Source: Bordetella parapertussis (GTDB lineage Bacteria > Pseudomonadota > Gammaproteobacteria > Burkholderiales > Burkholderiaceae_B). From it: 6,411 bases of DNA. Location of the stretch: NCBI GenBank assembly GCA_945868195.1, contig CAMBLP010000118.1, forward strand, positions 1 to 6,411. Direction: 5' to 3'. Below the pieces are notes generated by a model, which was not told where the DNA came from, did no database searches, and saw nothing but the letters and a program-made list of their open reading frames with translations. Position numbers and translations under genes: made by a program. Shown here piece after piece: positions 1-6,220 of this stretch (positions within the stretch are counted from its first letter, which is position 1; each line of letters opens with the position of its first letter).

Positions 1-358
1 CTCGACCCTCGTTGAAAAAAATAGAGAATATGTCCAAGCAGCACGCGTGATTGGTATTTCCTCGCCCGTCATTATGTTTCGCCACGTACTGCCCAATGTA
101 CTCGGTCCAGTCCTCGTGTTGGCGACCGTCCATCTGGCGACCGCGATCATTACAGAAGCGACACTGTCCTTTTTAGGCGTGGGTGTGCCGCCAACGTCCC
201 CTTCGCTGGGAACGCTGATCCGTGTGGGCAATGATTTCTTGTTTTCCGGAGAGTGGTGGATCACTATTTTTCCCGGTGCGGCGCTTGTGTTGCTGGTGTT
301 GTCTGTCAACCTGCTTGGGGATTGGCTGCGTGATGCCCTGAATCCCCGTTTGAGTTGA
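1..358 (+). CDS. Dipeptide/oligopeptide ABC transporter permease, DppC/OppC type (5'-truncated)
   Basis: This is the C-terminal 118 residues of an inner-membrane permease that forms half of the peptide-conducting channel in a DppBCDF/OppBCDF-type importer. The reading frame is open from position 2 and the start lies left of the window; the family is usually about 270-300 residues, so roughly 40% is present. The fragment opens with the EAA loop that docks on the ATPases: EYVQAARVIGIS near residues 9-20, then RHVLPN ending near residue 32. Two hydrophobic segments follow, around VLVLATVHLATAIITEA and WWITIFPGAALVLLVLSV, with the family-typical LSFLGVGVPP and the ending GDWLRDALNP between and after them. 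It stops with TGA at 356-358, eight bases before the downstream ATPase gene, so it is the upstream member of one operon. The subfamily is clear, but the substrate (dipeptide, oligopeptide, nickel or other) cannot be read from this fragment. Confidence 0.93.
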   Translation, partial: STLVEKNREYVQAARVIGISSPVIMFRHVLPNVLGPVLVLATVHLATAIITEATLSFLGVGVPPTSPSLGTLIRVGNDFLFSGEWWITIFPGAALVLLVLSVNLLGDWLRDALNPRLS

Positions 359-361
359 GGG
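357..361 (+). promoter_or_regulatory. Ribosome binding site for the DppD-like ATPase
   Basis: GAGGG lies five bases before the ATG at 367 and overlaps the permease stop codon. It supports ATG 367 over the in-frame TTG at 355, which would add only four residues and has no comparable site at the right distance. The overlap with the stop suggests translational coupling to the permease. Confidence 0.7.
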
Positions 362-366
362 CAGAC

Positions 367-1341
367 ATGTCAAATATTTTAGAAATTAAAAACCTCAGCG
401 TCGAGTTTCCAACACGACACGGCACCTTAAAAGCATTGAACGACGTCTCGTTTTCAATTGCAGCGGGCGAGGTCGTGGGTGTGGTGGGTGAATCGGGCGC
501 AGGCAAGTCTCTGACAGGTGCCGCCATCATTGGTTTGCTTGAGCCACCGGGTCGTATTTCAGGTGGAGAGATCCTGCTCGAAGGGCGTCGTATCGACAAT
601 CTTTCAGACGATCAGATGCGACCGATTCGCGGTCGTGAGATCGGCGCGATTTTTCAAGACCCGCTGACCTCCCTCAATCCGCTCTATACCATTGGCCATC
701 AGATTGCCGAGACAATCGTGACACACCTGCCCATGACATGGTCTCAGGCCCGTCAGCGCGCCATCGAGTTACTCGAGTCGACGGGCATCCCCGCCGCTCG
801 TGAGCGCATTGATCACTATCCTCACCAGTTTTCGGGTGGCATGCGTCAGCGTGTGGTCATCGCGCTAGCGTTGGCGGCGCAACCTAAGCTGATCGTCGCG
901 GATGAGCCCACCACGGCGCTCGATGTTTCCATCCAAGCGCAGATTATCGAATTACTCAAAAAGATGTGTCGCGAACAAGGCACCGCCGTGATGTTGATTA
1001 CGCATGATATGGGCGTGATCGCCGAGACGGCGGATCGTGTGGTCGTGATGTATGCGGGACGCGTCGCTGAGATCGGCAAGGTGCGCGATGTGATCCACTC
1101 GCCACGCCATCCTTACTCCGTCGGCCTAATGGGCTCGATCCCTTCGATTCATCATCATGTCGAGCGTTTGGTTCAGATCGACGGCACGATGCCAAGACTG
1201 ACTGCGATTCCTCAGGGCTGTGCGTTTAATCCTCGTTGCCCCAAGGTGATGGAACGCTGCCGCGTAGAGCGTCCCGAAATCATTCAGGTCGGCACCTCTC
1301 AGGCAGCCTGTTGGTTGCACGCAGCCAAGGAGGCGTCATGA
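367..1341 (+). CDS. dppD: Peptide ABC transporter ATP-binding protein, DppD/OppD type
   Basis: One of two cytoplasmic ATPases driving peptide import; 324 residues from ATG 367, a normal family length. All nucleotide-binding elements are intact: Walker A GESGAGKS (41-48), Q-loop Q97 in FQDP, signature FSGGMRQR (155-162), Walker B LIVADEP with catalytic E180, D-loop ALD (184-186) and H-loop H213. The C-terminal oligopeptide-transporter extension carries C285, C291, C298 and C315 (C-x5-C-x6-C-x16-C). Cysteines in this place coordinate a [4Fe-4S] cluster in structurally studied family members; that this protein binds one is inference. The gene follows the permease after 8 bases and overlaps the next ATPase by 4 (ATGA), so the three are co-transcribed and probably translationally coupled. 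The dpp name is by family resemblance. OppD-like or another peptide specificity is possible because the binding protein is not in the window. Confidence 0.93.
   Translation: MSNILEIKNLSVEFPTRHGTLKALNDVSFSIAAGEVVGVVGESGAGKSLTGAAIIGLLEPPGRISGGEILLEGRRIDNLSDDQMRPIRGREIGAIFQDPLTSLNPLYTIGHQIAETIVTHLPMTWSQARQRAIELLESTGIPAARERIDHYPHQFSGGMRQRVVIALALAAQPKLIVADEPTTALDVSIQAQIIELLKKMCREQGTAVMLITHDMGVIAETADRVVVMYAGRVAEIGKVRDVIHSPRHPYSVGLMGSIPSIHHHVERLVQIDGTMPRLTAIPQGCAFNPRCPKVMERCRVERPEIIQVGTSQAACWLHAAKEAS
1327..1333 (+). promoter_or_regulatory. Strong ribosome binding site for the DppF-like ATPase
   Basis: AAGGAGG, a near-perfect anti-16S match, sits inside the end of the upstream ATPase gene, four bases before the ATG at 1338. 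It settles the start at 1338, since the frame stays open to 1236 and a longer start would be possible on frame alone. The short spacer is on the tight side. Confidence 0.75.
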
Positions 1342-2342
1342 GTACAGAGCGTCCTTTAGTTGAAGTTCACGACGCTGCGAGATGGTTTGACGTCTCCGCA
1401 CCATGGCTCGAGCGTGTGTTGTCGCGTAAACCGCGCAGTATTCTTCGAGCGGTCGATGGCGTCTCCTTTAGCATCCGCAAGGGTGAAACACTAGCCTTAG
1501 TGGGTGAGTCCGGCTGTGGTAAGTCCACGATTGCCCGCCTGTTGGTCGGGCTCTATCCGCTGACGCGCGGCACGATCACCTTTGATGGTCAACCGATCTC
1601 GAATATGCAAGGTCGCTCAGGTCTGGCTTTGCGCAAACGTCTTCAGATGATTTTCCAGGATCCCTATGCCAGTCTGAATCCACGTTGGCGTGTCGGACGG
1701 ATCATCGCTGAGCCAATGTTGGCGCATACGGACATGTCTGAGCAGGAACGTGATGACCGTGTCGATATGTTGTTGACCCAGGTGGGTTTACATCCCTCTG
1801 ACAAGTCCCGCTTTCCTCATCAGTTTTCTGGCGGTCAGAGGCAGCGTATCTCCATTGCCCGTGCCTTGGCGGTCAATCCTGAGTTTCTAGTGTGTGATGA
1901 GCCGACGTCAGCACTGGATGTTTCGGTTCAGGCGCAAGTGCTCAACATCATGAAAGACTTGCAGAGAAATCTCGGTCTGACGTATCTATTTATTTCACAC
2001 AACTTGGCGGTTGTGCATCACGTGGCGGATCGGGTTGGCGTCATGTATCTTGGTCGTATCGTTGAGATTGCTGATCGGGACACGCTGTTTGCCAATCCTC
2101 AGCACCCCTACACGAGGATGCTGCTTTCAGCCATTCCTGATATGACGGGGCAGGGACGCAAGCGCACGCCTGTCGCAGGCGAAGTACCTAATCCGCTTAA
2201 TCCCCCCTCAGGTTGTACTTTTCACCCACGTTGTCCGTTTGTGCGCGAACGCTGCAAGATCGAGGCGCCCGCGACACAAAACTTTAAGGGTGTTGAAATT
2301 GCCTGCCACGGGGTTGCAGAGGGTTGGCCAATGCAGGTTTAG
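1338..2342 (+). CDS. dppF: Peptide ABC transporter ATP-binding protein, DppF/OppF type
   Basis: The second ATPase of the importer, 334 residues, partner of the preceding DppD-like subunit. Visible motifs: Walker [10 protein letters not shown] (56-64), Q107 in FQDP, a canonical signature FSGGQRQR (163-170), Walker B FLVCDEP with E188, D-loop ALD (192-194) and H-loop H221. It has an N-terminal stretch before the core (about residues 14-36) of the sort common in DppF/OppF subunits. C293, C299, C306 and C323 repeat exactly the C-x5-C-x6-C-x16-C spacing of the upstream paralogue, so both subunits keep the putative Fe-S ligands. Both ATP sites look catalytically competent, with no degenerate site as in some asymmetric ABC pairs. 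It is the last gene of the operon, ending in TAG, and that stop overlaps the stop of the convergent acidic-protein gene. The start at 1338 is fixed by the Shine-Dalgarno sequence and the ATGA overlap. Confidence 0.94.
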   Translation: MSTERPLVEVHDAARWFDVSAPWLERVLSRKPRSILRAVDGVSFSIRKGETLALVGESGCGKSTIARLLVGLYPLTRGTITFDGQPISNMQGRSGLALRKRLQMIFQDPYASLNPRWRVGRIIAEPMLAHTDMSEQERDDRVDMLLTQVGLHPSDKSRFPHQFSGGQRQRISIARALAVNPEFLVCDEPTSALDVSVQAQVLNIMKDLQRNLGLTYLFISHNLAVVHHVADRVGVMYLGRIVEIADRDTLFANPQHPYTRMLLSAIPDMTGQGRKRTPVAGEVPNPLNPPSGCTFHPRCPFVRERCKIEAPATQNFKGVEIACHGVAEGWPMQV

Positions 2343-2842
2343 TGAATAGACGGCGGCTTGCCCGCCTGTCCCTCTGATGCGTCGTCATCCTCTTCGTCAT
2401 CCCCGAGATCCTCCAGTAACTCTAGATCTGGATCCGGCAAGGCCTCATCAGTCAAATCAAAAGGCAAAAGCTCGACAAGTTCCATCGCGAAGTCAAACTC
2501 GTCACCGTTTTGATCCAGACGAACAAAGCGCGCTTCGGGATCTTCGGTAATTTGGATCGCCCAGAGATACTGGCAGTCATAGACTTCCGTATCGAGATCG
2601 AGGCCGCCACGGTTACCGACAAAATGCGCGCCCGGCCCACCCATTTGCACATGCGTCGCTTTTTCATCGGGTACTTCATCTACACCCAGCGGGATGGCAA
2701 AAATGACCCACTCCGCATCGTCATCCCTTCCGATTTCCGCTAATACGGATTTACCCATATAGGCGCTCAGGCCATCGGCCGTTTTGCCCAACATGGCAAG
2801 TTCTTGTTCGGTAAAGCGCAGGGCGTGGTCAGATGTCGTCAT
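2339..2842 (-). CDS. Hypothetical protein with a highly acidic C-terminal tail
   Basis: I do not recognise this 167-residue protein. It has no signal peptide and no membrane segment, so it is probably cytoplasmic. Residues 1-115 look like a small mixed alpha/beta domain, with hydrophobic strand-like patches near 43-52 (AEWVIFAIPL) and 88-98 (YDCQYLWAIQI), a glycine-rich turn at 68-80 and a single cysteine, C90. From R108 to K162 there is no lysine or arginine; 18 of the 37 residues in 121-157 are Asp or Glu, ending in a DDEEDDD run. Such tails occur in proteins that contact basic partners (nucleic-acid-binding or ribosomal proteins, for example), but nothing here proves that. The start is ATG at 2842-2840, with no good Shine-Dalgarno match before it; M17 or M29 are less likely alternatives. 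It is divergent from ettA and convergent with the dppF-like gene, overlapping it by four bases. A continuous open frame filling the gap, with sensible amino-acid composition, supports a real gene. Confidence 0.8.
   Translation of the reverse strand: MTTSDHALRFTEQELAMLGKTADGLSAYMGKSVLAEIGRDDDAEWVIFAIPLGVDEVPDEKATHVQMGGPGAHFVGNRGGLDLDTEVYDCQYLWAIQITEDPEARFVRLDQNGDEFDFAMELVELLPFDLTDEALPDPDLELLEDLGDDEEDDDASEGQAGKPPSIH
2349..2370. terminator. GC-rich hairpin between convergent genes, possible weak terminator
   Basis: GAC-GGCGG pairs with CCGCC-t-GTC around a five-base loop (CTTGC), giving an eight-pair stem with one bulged T. It starts seven bases after the stop of the DppF-like gene and lies within the last codons of the opposing acidic-protein gene. 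Neither strand has a T-tract after it, so it is not a classical intrinsic terminator. It may stabilise the 3' end of the importer mRNA or assist Rho-dependent ending. The pairing is seen; the role is inference. Confidence 0.35.
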
Positions 2843-2892
2843 AAGAAGTCAGTTTGGAGCCGTTCGGTCAGGCAAAAGTCGATTTAGCCGTC

Positions 2893-2898
2893 ATCATA
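2893..2898 (-). promoter_or_regulatory. Putative -10 element for the acidic-protein gene
   Basis: Read on the minus strand this is TATGAT, five of six matches to the sigma-70 -10 consensus, about 50 bases before the ATG at 2842. I see no convincing -35 at 16-18 bases. The nearest candidate region overlaps the -10 of the ettA promoter on the other strand. Motif match only. Confidence 0.3.
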
Positions 2899-2913
2899 GC
2901 GCCCTCCAAGCTC

Positions 2914-2919
2914 TACAAT
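2914..2919 (+). promoter_or_regulatory. Putative -10 element for ettA
   Basis: TACAAT matches the sigma-70 -10 consensus at five of six positions and would start transcription near 2926, giving a leader of about 25 bases before the ettA ATG. With a 17-base spacer the -35 would be TCATCA (2891-2896), only three of six matches, and it would overlap the minus-strand -10 at 2893-2898. The two promoters would be back to back. Confidence 0.4.
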
Positions 2920-2951
2920 AGCGCATCGTCTTTTTATTCTCTGATGGATTT

Positions 2952-4625
2952 ATGGCTCAATACGTATACACCATGCACCGCGTGGGCAAAATTGTCCCCC
3001 CCAAGCGCCAGATTCTGCGTGATATCTCCTTATCCTTTTTCCCGGGTGCCAAAATCGGCGTGCTGGGTTTGAATGGTTCGGGCAAATCGACCCTGCTCAA
3101 GATTATGGCCGGCGTGGACAAGGAGATCGAGGGCGAAGCCGTTCCGATGCCCGGTCTCAACATCGGCTACCTGGAGCAAGAGCCCAAGCTCAATCCCGAC
3201 CACACCGTCCGTCAGGCGGTCGAGGAGGGTATGGGTCCCGTCGTTGCGGCTAAAAAGCGCCTGGATGAGGTGTATGCGGCCTATGCCGAGCCCGATGCCG
3301 ACTTTGATGCACTCGCCGCCGAGCAGGCCAATTTAGAGGCCATTATTTCTGCGGCCGCCTCAAGCGGTTCGGACGATACCGAAACACAAATGGAAATCGC
3401 CGCTGATGCGCTGCGCTTGCCACCCTGGGATGCCAATGTCGGCAAGCTCTCCGGTGGTGAAAAACGCCGCGTGGCGTTGTGCCGTTTGTTGCTGTCCAAG
3501 CCAGACATGTTGCTGCTAGACGAGCCCACCAACCACCTCGATGCCGAGAGCGTCGAGTGGCTGGAGCAGTTTCTGGCAAAGTTTCCCGGTACCGTCGTGG
3601 GCGTGACCCACGATCGTTACTTTCTAGACAATGCCGCTGAGTGGATTCTCGAACTCGACCGCGGTCACGGCATTCCCTGGAAAGGCAACTACAGCTCCTG
3701 GCTCGAACAAAAGAACGACCGTCTTCAGCAAGAAGAGGCGAGTGAGTCGGCCCGCCAGAAAACCATCAAGAAAGAATTGGAGTGGGTGCGTCAAAACGCC
3801 AAGGGCCGTCAAGCTAAAGCCAAGGCACGAATGACACGCTTTGAGGAGCTCTCCTCCCACGAATATCAAAAGCGTAACGAAACCCAGGAGATCTTTATTC
3901 CTGTGGCCGAGCGCCTGGGTAACGAAGCGATCGAGTTCGTCAATGTCACCAAGGCCTTCGGCGACAAGCTGCTAATGGACAACGTGAGCTTCCGAGTTCC
4001 ACCAGGTGCGATTGTTGGCATCATTGGTCCTAATGGCGCTGGTAAATCAACACTGTTTCGCATGATCGCCGGACAGGACAAGCCTGACAGTGGCGAGGTC
4101 AACATCGGTCAGACCGTCAAGATCGCCTTTGTCGATCAGTCCCGCGATGCCTTGCCTGATGCCAAGACAGTGTTTGACACAATTTCCGACGGCGCAGATC
4201 TGTTGACGGTGGGTCGTTTTGAAATGCCGGCGCGCGCTTACCTAGGGCGTTTCAATTTCAAAGGCGCGGATCAAGGCAAGATGGTTGGGCAGTTGTCCGG
4301 TGGTGAGCGTGGCCGTCTGCATTTGGCTAAAACACTTATCACGGGCGGTAACGTGTTGTTGCTGGACGAGCCTTCAAACGATCTGGACGTAGAAACCTTG
4401 CGCGCACTCGAGGATGCGCTCCTTGAGTTTGCAGGCTCTGTGATGGTGATCAGTCACGATCGTTGGTTTCTCGATCGTATTGCTACGCACATCCTTGCGT
4501 TCGAGGGCGATTCGCAGGTCGTGTTCTTTGATGGTAACTATCAGGAATACGAAGCGGACAAGAGACGTCGCTTAGGCGAGGCGGGTGCAGCGCCCAAGCG
4601 GATTCGCTACAAGGCGCTGCGTTAA
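2952..4625 (+). CDS. ettA: Energy-dependent translational throttle protein EttA (ABC-F ATPase)
   Basis: EttA is a soluble ABC-F protein that binds the ribosomal E site and gates entry into the elongation cycle according to the ATP/ADP ratio. This 557-residue protein matches the family throughout (E. coli EttA, 555). Domain 1: Walker A GLNGSGKST (39-47), signature LSGGE (166-170), Walker B MLLLDEP with E191, H220. The arm insertion lies at about residues 95-150. The P-site tRNA interaction motif linker spans roughly 245-325, is rich in Lys/Arg and contains ELEWVRQ...KGRQAKAKAR. Domain 2: Walker A GPNGAGKST (359-367), signature LSGGE (449-453), Walker B VLLLDEP with E473, H502. E191 and E473 correspond to the two catalytic glutamates E188 and E470 of E. 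coli EttA, as I recall them. The opening MAQYVYTMHRVGK fixes ATG 2952, although the ribosome site (TGATGGA) is weak. It is a single-gene unit, divergent from the acidic protein and convergent with the acyl-CoA synthetase. Confidence 0.97.
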   Translation: MAQYVYTMHRVGKIVPPKRQILRDISLSFFPGAKIGVLGLNGSGKSTLLKIMAGVDKEIEGEAVPMPGLNIGYLEQEPKLNPDHTVRQAVEEGMGPVVAAKKRLDEVYAAYAEPDADFDALAAEQANLEAIISAAASSGSDDTETQMEIAADALRLPPWDANVGKLSGGEKRRVALCRLLLSKPDMLLLDEPTNHLDAESVEWLEQFLAKFPGTVVGVTHDRYFLDNAAEWILELDRGHGIPWKGNYSSWLEQKNDRLQQEEASESARQKTIKKELEWVRQNAKGRQAKAKARMTRFEELSSHEYQKRNETQEIFIPVAERLGNEAIEFVNVTKAFGDKLLMDNVSFRVPPGAIVGIIGPNGAGKSTLFRMIAGQDKPDSGEVNIGQTVKIAFVDQSRDALPDAKTVFDTISDGADLLTVGRFEMPARAYLGRFNFKGADQGKMVGQLSGGERGRLHLAKTLITGGNVLLLDEPSNDLDVETLRALEDALLEFAGSVMVISHDRWFLDRIATHILAFEGDSQVVFFDGNYQEYEADKRRRLGEAGAAPKRIRYKALR

Positions 4626-4628
4626 AGC

Positions 4629-4678
4629 TTCAACCCAAGCGACAAAGAGCCATTGAAATCATTTTTTGATGGGTTGGA
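4629..4678. repeat. Inverted repeat spanning the ettA/ligase convergent stops
   Basis: CAACCCA (4631-4637) is matched by TGGGTTG (4670-4676). The stem extends to nine pairs if a G-T wobble and one more pair are counted (4629-4637 with 4670-4678), around a 32-base loop that holds a T6 run and the ligase stop codon. It lies between ettA and the convergent ligase gene, where a bidirectional terminator would be expected. The long loop and the absence of a T-tract after the stem make an intrinsic terminator doubtful. Confidence 0.3.
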
Positions 4679-6185
4679 AAATTTTGCGTAACTCTGTTTT
4701 CAAGATTTTCCCGTAGTTGTTTTTTGGCAAACTTTCACTAAAGATGTATTCGCGTGGACGTTTAAAGCGCGCCATATTTTCAAGGCACAGTGTGTCCATC
4801 TCTTCGCTTGTGACAATGTGTCCTGGTTGCGTGACGACAAATGCAACGGGCTCTTCACCGAGATCAGCATGCTCACGTCCCACGACGGAGACTTCGATGA
4901 TGGCCGGATGCCGCAGCAAAACTTCTTCGATTTCTCGAGGATAAATATTGCTGCCGCCACGGATGATCATATCTTTGGAGCGGTCCCTCAGTGTGAGATA
5001 TCCCATCTCATCCATCGTGCCGATGTCTCCTGTCCAGAGCCATCCATCCCGGATAGTGGAGCGTGTTGCTTTTTCGTTGTTCCAATATCCAAGCATTCTC
5101 GTGTCGCTACGCGTGATGACTTCGCCAAGCTCTCCGTTTTTGACTTCATGTCCCTCATCATCCACCAAGCGCAGTTCAACCCCCGTTCGAGCTGTACCGC
5201 AGGAGGCCAGTCTTGCCAGATGACGCGTGTCGCGCGTGCCTTCGTGGTCGCGTTTTGACAAGCCTGTGATCGTCATTGGACTCTCGCCTTGACCGTAGAC
5301 TTGAAAGAGTTTTGGACCAAACAGATCAAGCGTTTGTAGGAGATCGCTGACGTACATCGGACCGCCTCCGTAATAGGCGGTCAGGAGGTTGCCTGCGGGG
5401 TTATTGACGCCATGCGCTGAACGGTTCAGTCTTGAGAGCATCGTCGGCGCGGCAAAGATAGAGACTTCGGGGTAGCGCTGCAGGGACTCAAAGACGATGT
5501 CAGTGGTAAACGCACTTTCAATGACTTGATGTCCGCCACCAAATAAATGTGGCAAAGCATACAGGCCCGAACCATGCGAGAGCGGAGCAACATGGAGCAT
5601 GGTCTGGCCTGGCAATACTTGATCGACATCGGCGCAATATTGCAGACACATCGTCATCAAGTTCCGGTGGGAAAGCATGGCTCCTTTTGGAGTACCCGTC
5701 GTTCCGCTAGTATAAAAAATCCATGCCAAGTCATCAGGGTGTTTGTCGACGCAGGCAATCGGAGCGTGTTTGACGTTGCTTTCGTACTCGAGATCATCGA
5801 CACTCAAGATTTCGCAATGTTCGAGTTCGCCTGATAGCGCTTGATAAAGCCCTGGGTAGAGCGACTGGCTGGTGAAAATAATGCTCGCACCACAATCACT
5901 CGCGATGGGTTTGATTTCCTTTGGGTGCAGTTTGGCATTGATGGGGACTGCGCAGAAGCCGGCAGCCCAGGTTGCAAACAGAACCTCCATGGCTTCGCGT
6001 CTGTTTTCCATGAAAATCAAGATGCGTGCGCCTGTTTTCAACCCCTTTATATGTTGAAGTGCGCCCGCGAGCCCAAGTATGCGCTGTGCTAAATCACCAA
6101 AAAGGACAGTGTGTCCCGCGTGAGTGATCGCGTTGAGTTCGGGATGGCTTCGAGCCCGTATCAAGAAAGGATGAGCGATGTTCAC
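4659..6185 (-). CDS. Class I adenylate-forming acyl-CoA synthetase (AMP-dependent ligase)
   Basis: This 508-residue protein is a full-length ANL-superfamily enzyme. Family members activate a carboxylic acid with ATP to an acyl-adenylate and transfer it to CoA. Visible core motifs: A3 phosphate loop YTSGTTGTPKG (158-168), A5 VYGQGE (296-301), A7 WTGD (384-387), the A8 hinge from DRSKDMII (401-408) into GGSNIYPREIEE (410-421), and the A10 catalytic lysine K493 in YGK near the C-terminus. No transmembrane segment or carrier-protein domain is present, so it is a stand-alone cytoplasmic ligase. The A5 motif has Gly where most relatives have Thr (YGxTE). Substrate cannot be read from sequence: medium- or long-chain fatty acid or aromatic acid are all possible. 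The start is GTG at 6185-6183; an in-frame TGA upstream limits alternatives and no ATG or TTG lies between. It follows minE after 35 bases with no visible terminator, so cotranscription is likely. Confidence 0.93.
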   Translation of the reverse strand: MNIAHPFLIRARSHPELNAITHAGHTVLFGDLAQRILGLAGALQHIKGLKTGARILIFMENRREAMEVLFATWAAGFCAVPINAKLHPKEIKPIASDCGASIIFTSQSLYPGLYQALSGELEHCEILSVDDLEYESNVKHAPIACVDKHPDDLAWIFYTSGTTGTPKGAMLSHRNLMTMCLQYCADVDQVLPGQTMLHVAPLSHGSGLYALPHLFGGGHQVIESAFTTDIVFESLQRYPEVSIFAAPTMLSRLNRSAHGVNNPAGNLLTAYYGGGPMYVSDLLQTLDLFGPKLFQVYGQGESPMTITGLSKRDHEGTRDTRHLARLASCGTARTGVELRLVDDEGHEVKNGELGEVITRSDTRMLGYWNNEKATRSTIRDGWLWTGDIGTMDEMGYLTLRDRSKDMIIRGGSNIYPREIEEVLLRHPAIIEVSVVGREHADLGEEPVAFVVTQPGHIVTSEEMDTLCLENMARFKRPREYIFSESLPKNNYGKILKTELRKIFQPIKK

Positions 6186-6195
6186 GAAAGAGTAT

Positions 6196-6203
6196 TCACC
6201 TTT
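6196..6203 (-). promoter_or_regulatory. Ribosome binding site for the acyl-CoA synthetase GTG start
   Basis: Read on the minus strand this is AAAGGTGA, ten bases before the GTG at 6185. It is the only Shine-Dalgarno-like sequence in the 35-base gap after minE and supports the GTG as start, though the spacing is slightly long. Confidence 0.5.
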
Positions 6204-6220
6204 TGCGCAAACGTGCAGAT

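Noticed and set aside
119..145. Short direct repeat GGCGACCG in the permease gene
   Set aside because: It encodes similar LAT residues within a membrane helix and is too short to be a meaningful repeat.
1236..1337. A longer N-terminus for the DppF-like ATPase
   Set aside because: The extra 34 residues are an out-of-frame reading of the DppD-like gene, and the AAGGAGG before ATG 1338 plus the ATGA overlap fix the shorter start.
2854..3072. A 72-codon + strand frame starting in the intergenic region before ettA
   Set aside because: It starts at a TTG, overlaps ettA in another frame and has no family features. The ettA N-terminus is unambiguous at 2952.
3624..3869. Minus-strand open frame of 81 codons inside ettA
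   Set aside because: It is antisense to the conserved EttA linker region, with no independent support for coding.
4818..5258. A 146-codon open frame on the + strand
   Set aside because: It lies wholly antisense to the acyl-CoA synthetase, whose motifs are intact, and its translation shows no recognisable domain. It is a shadow frame.
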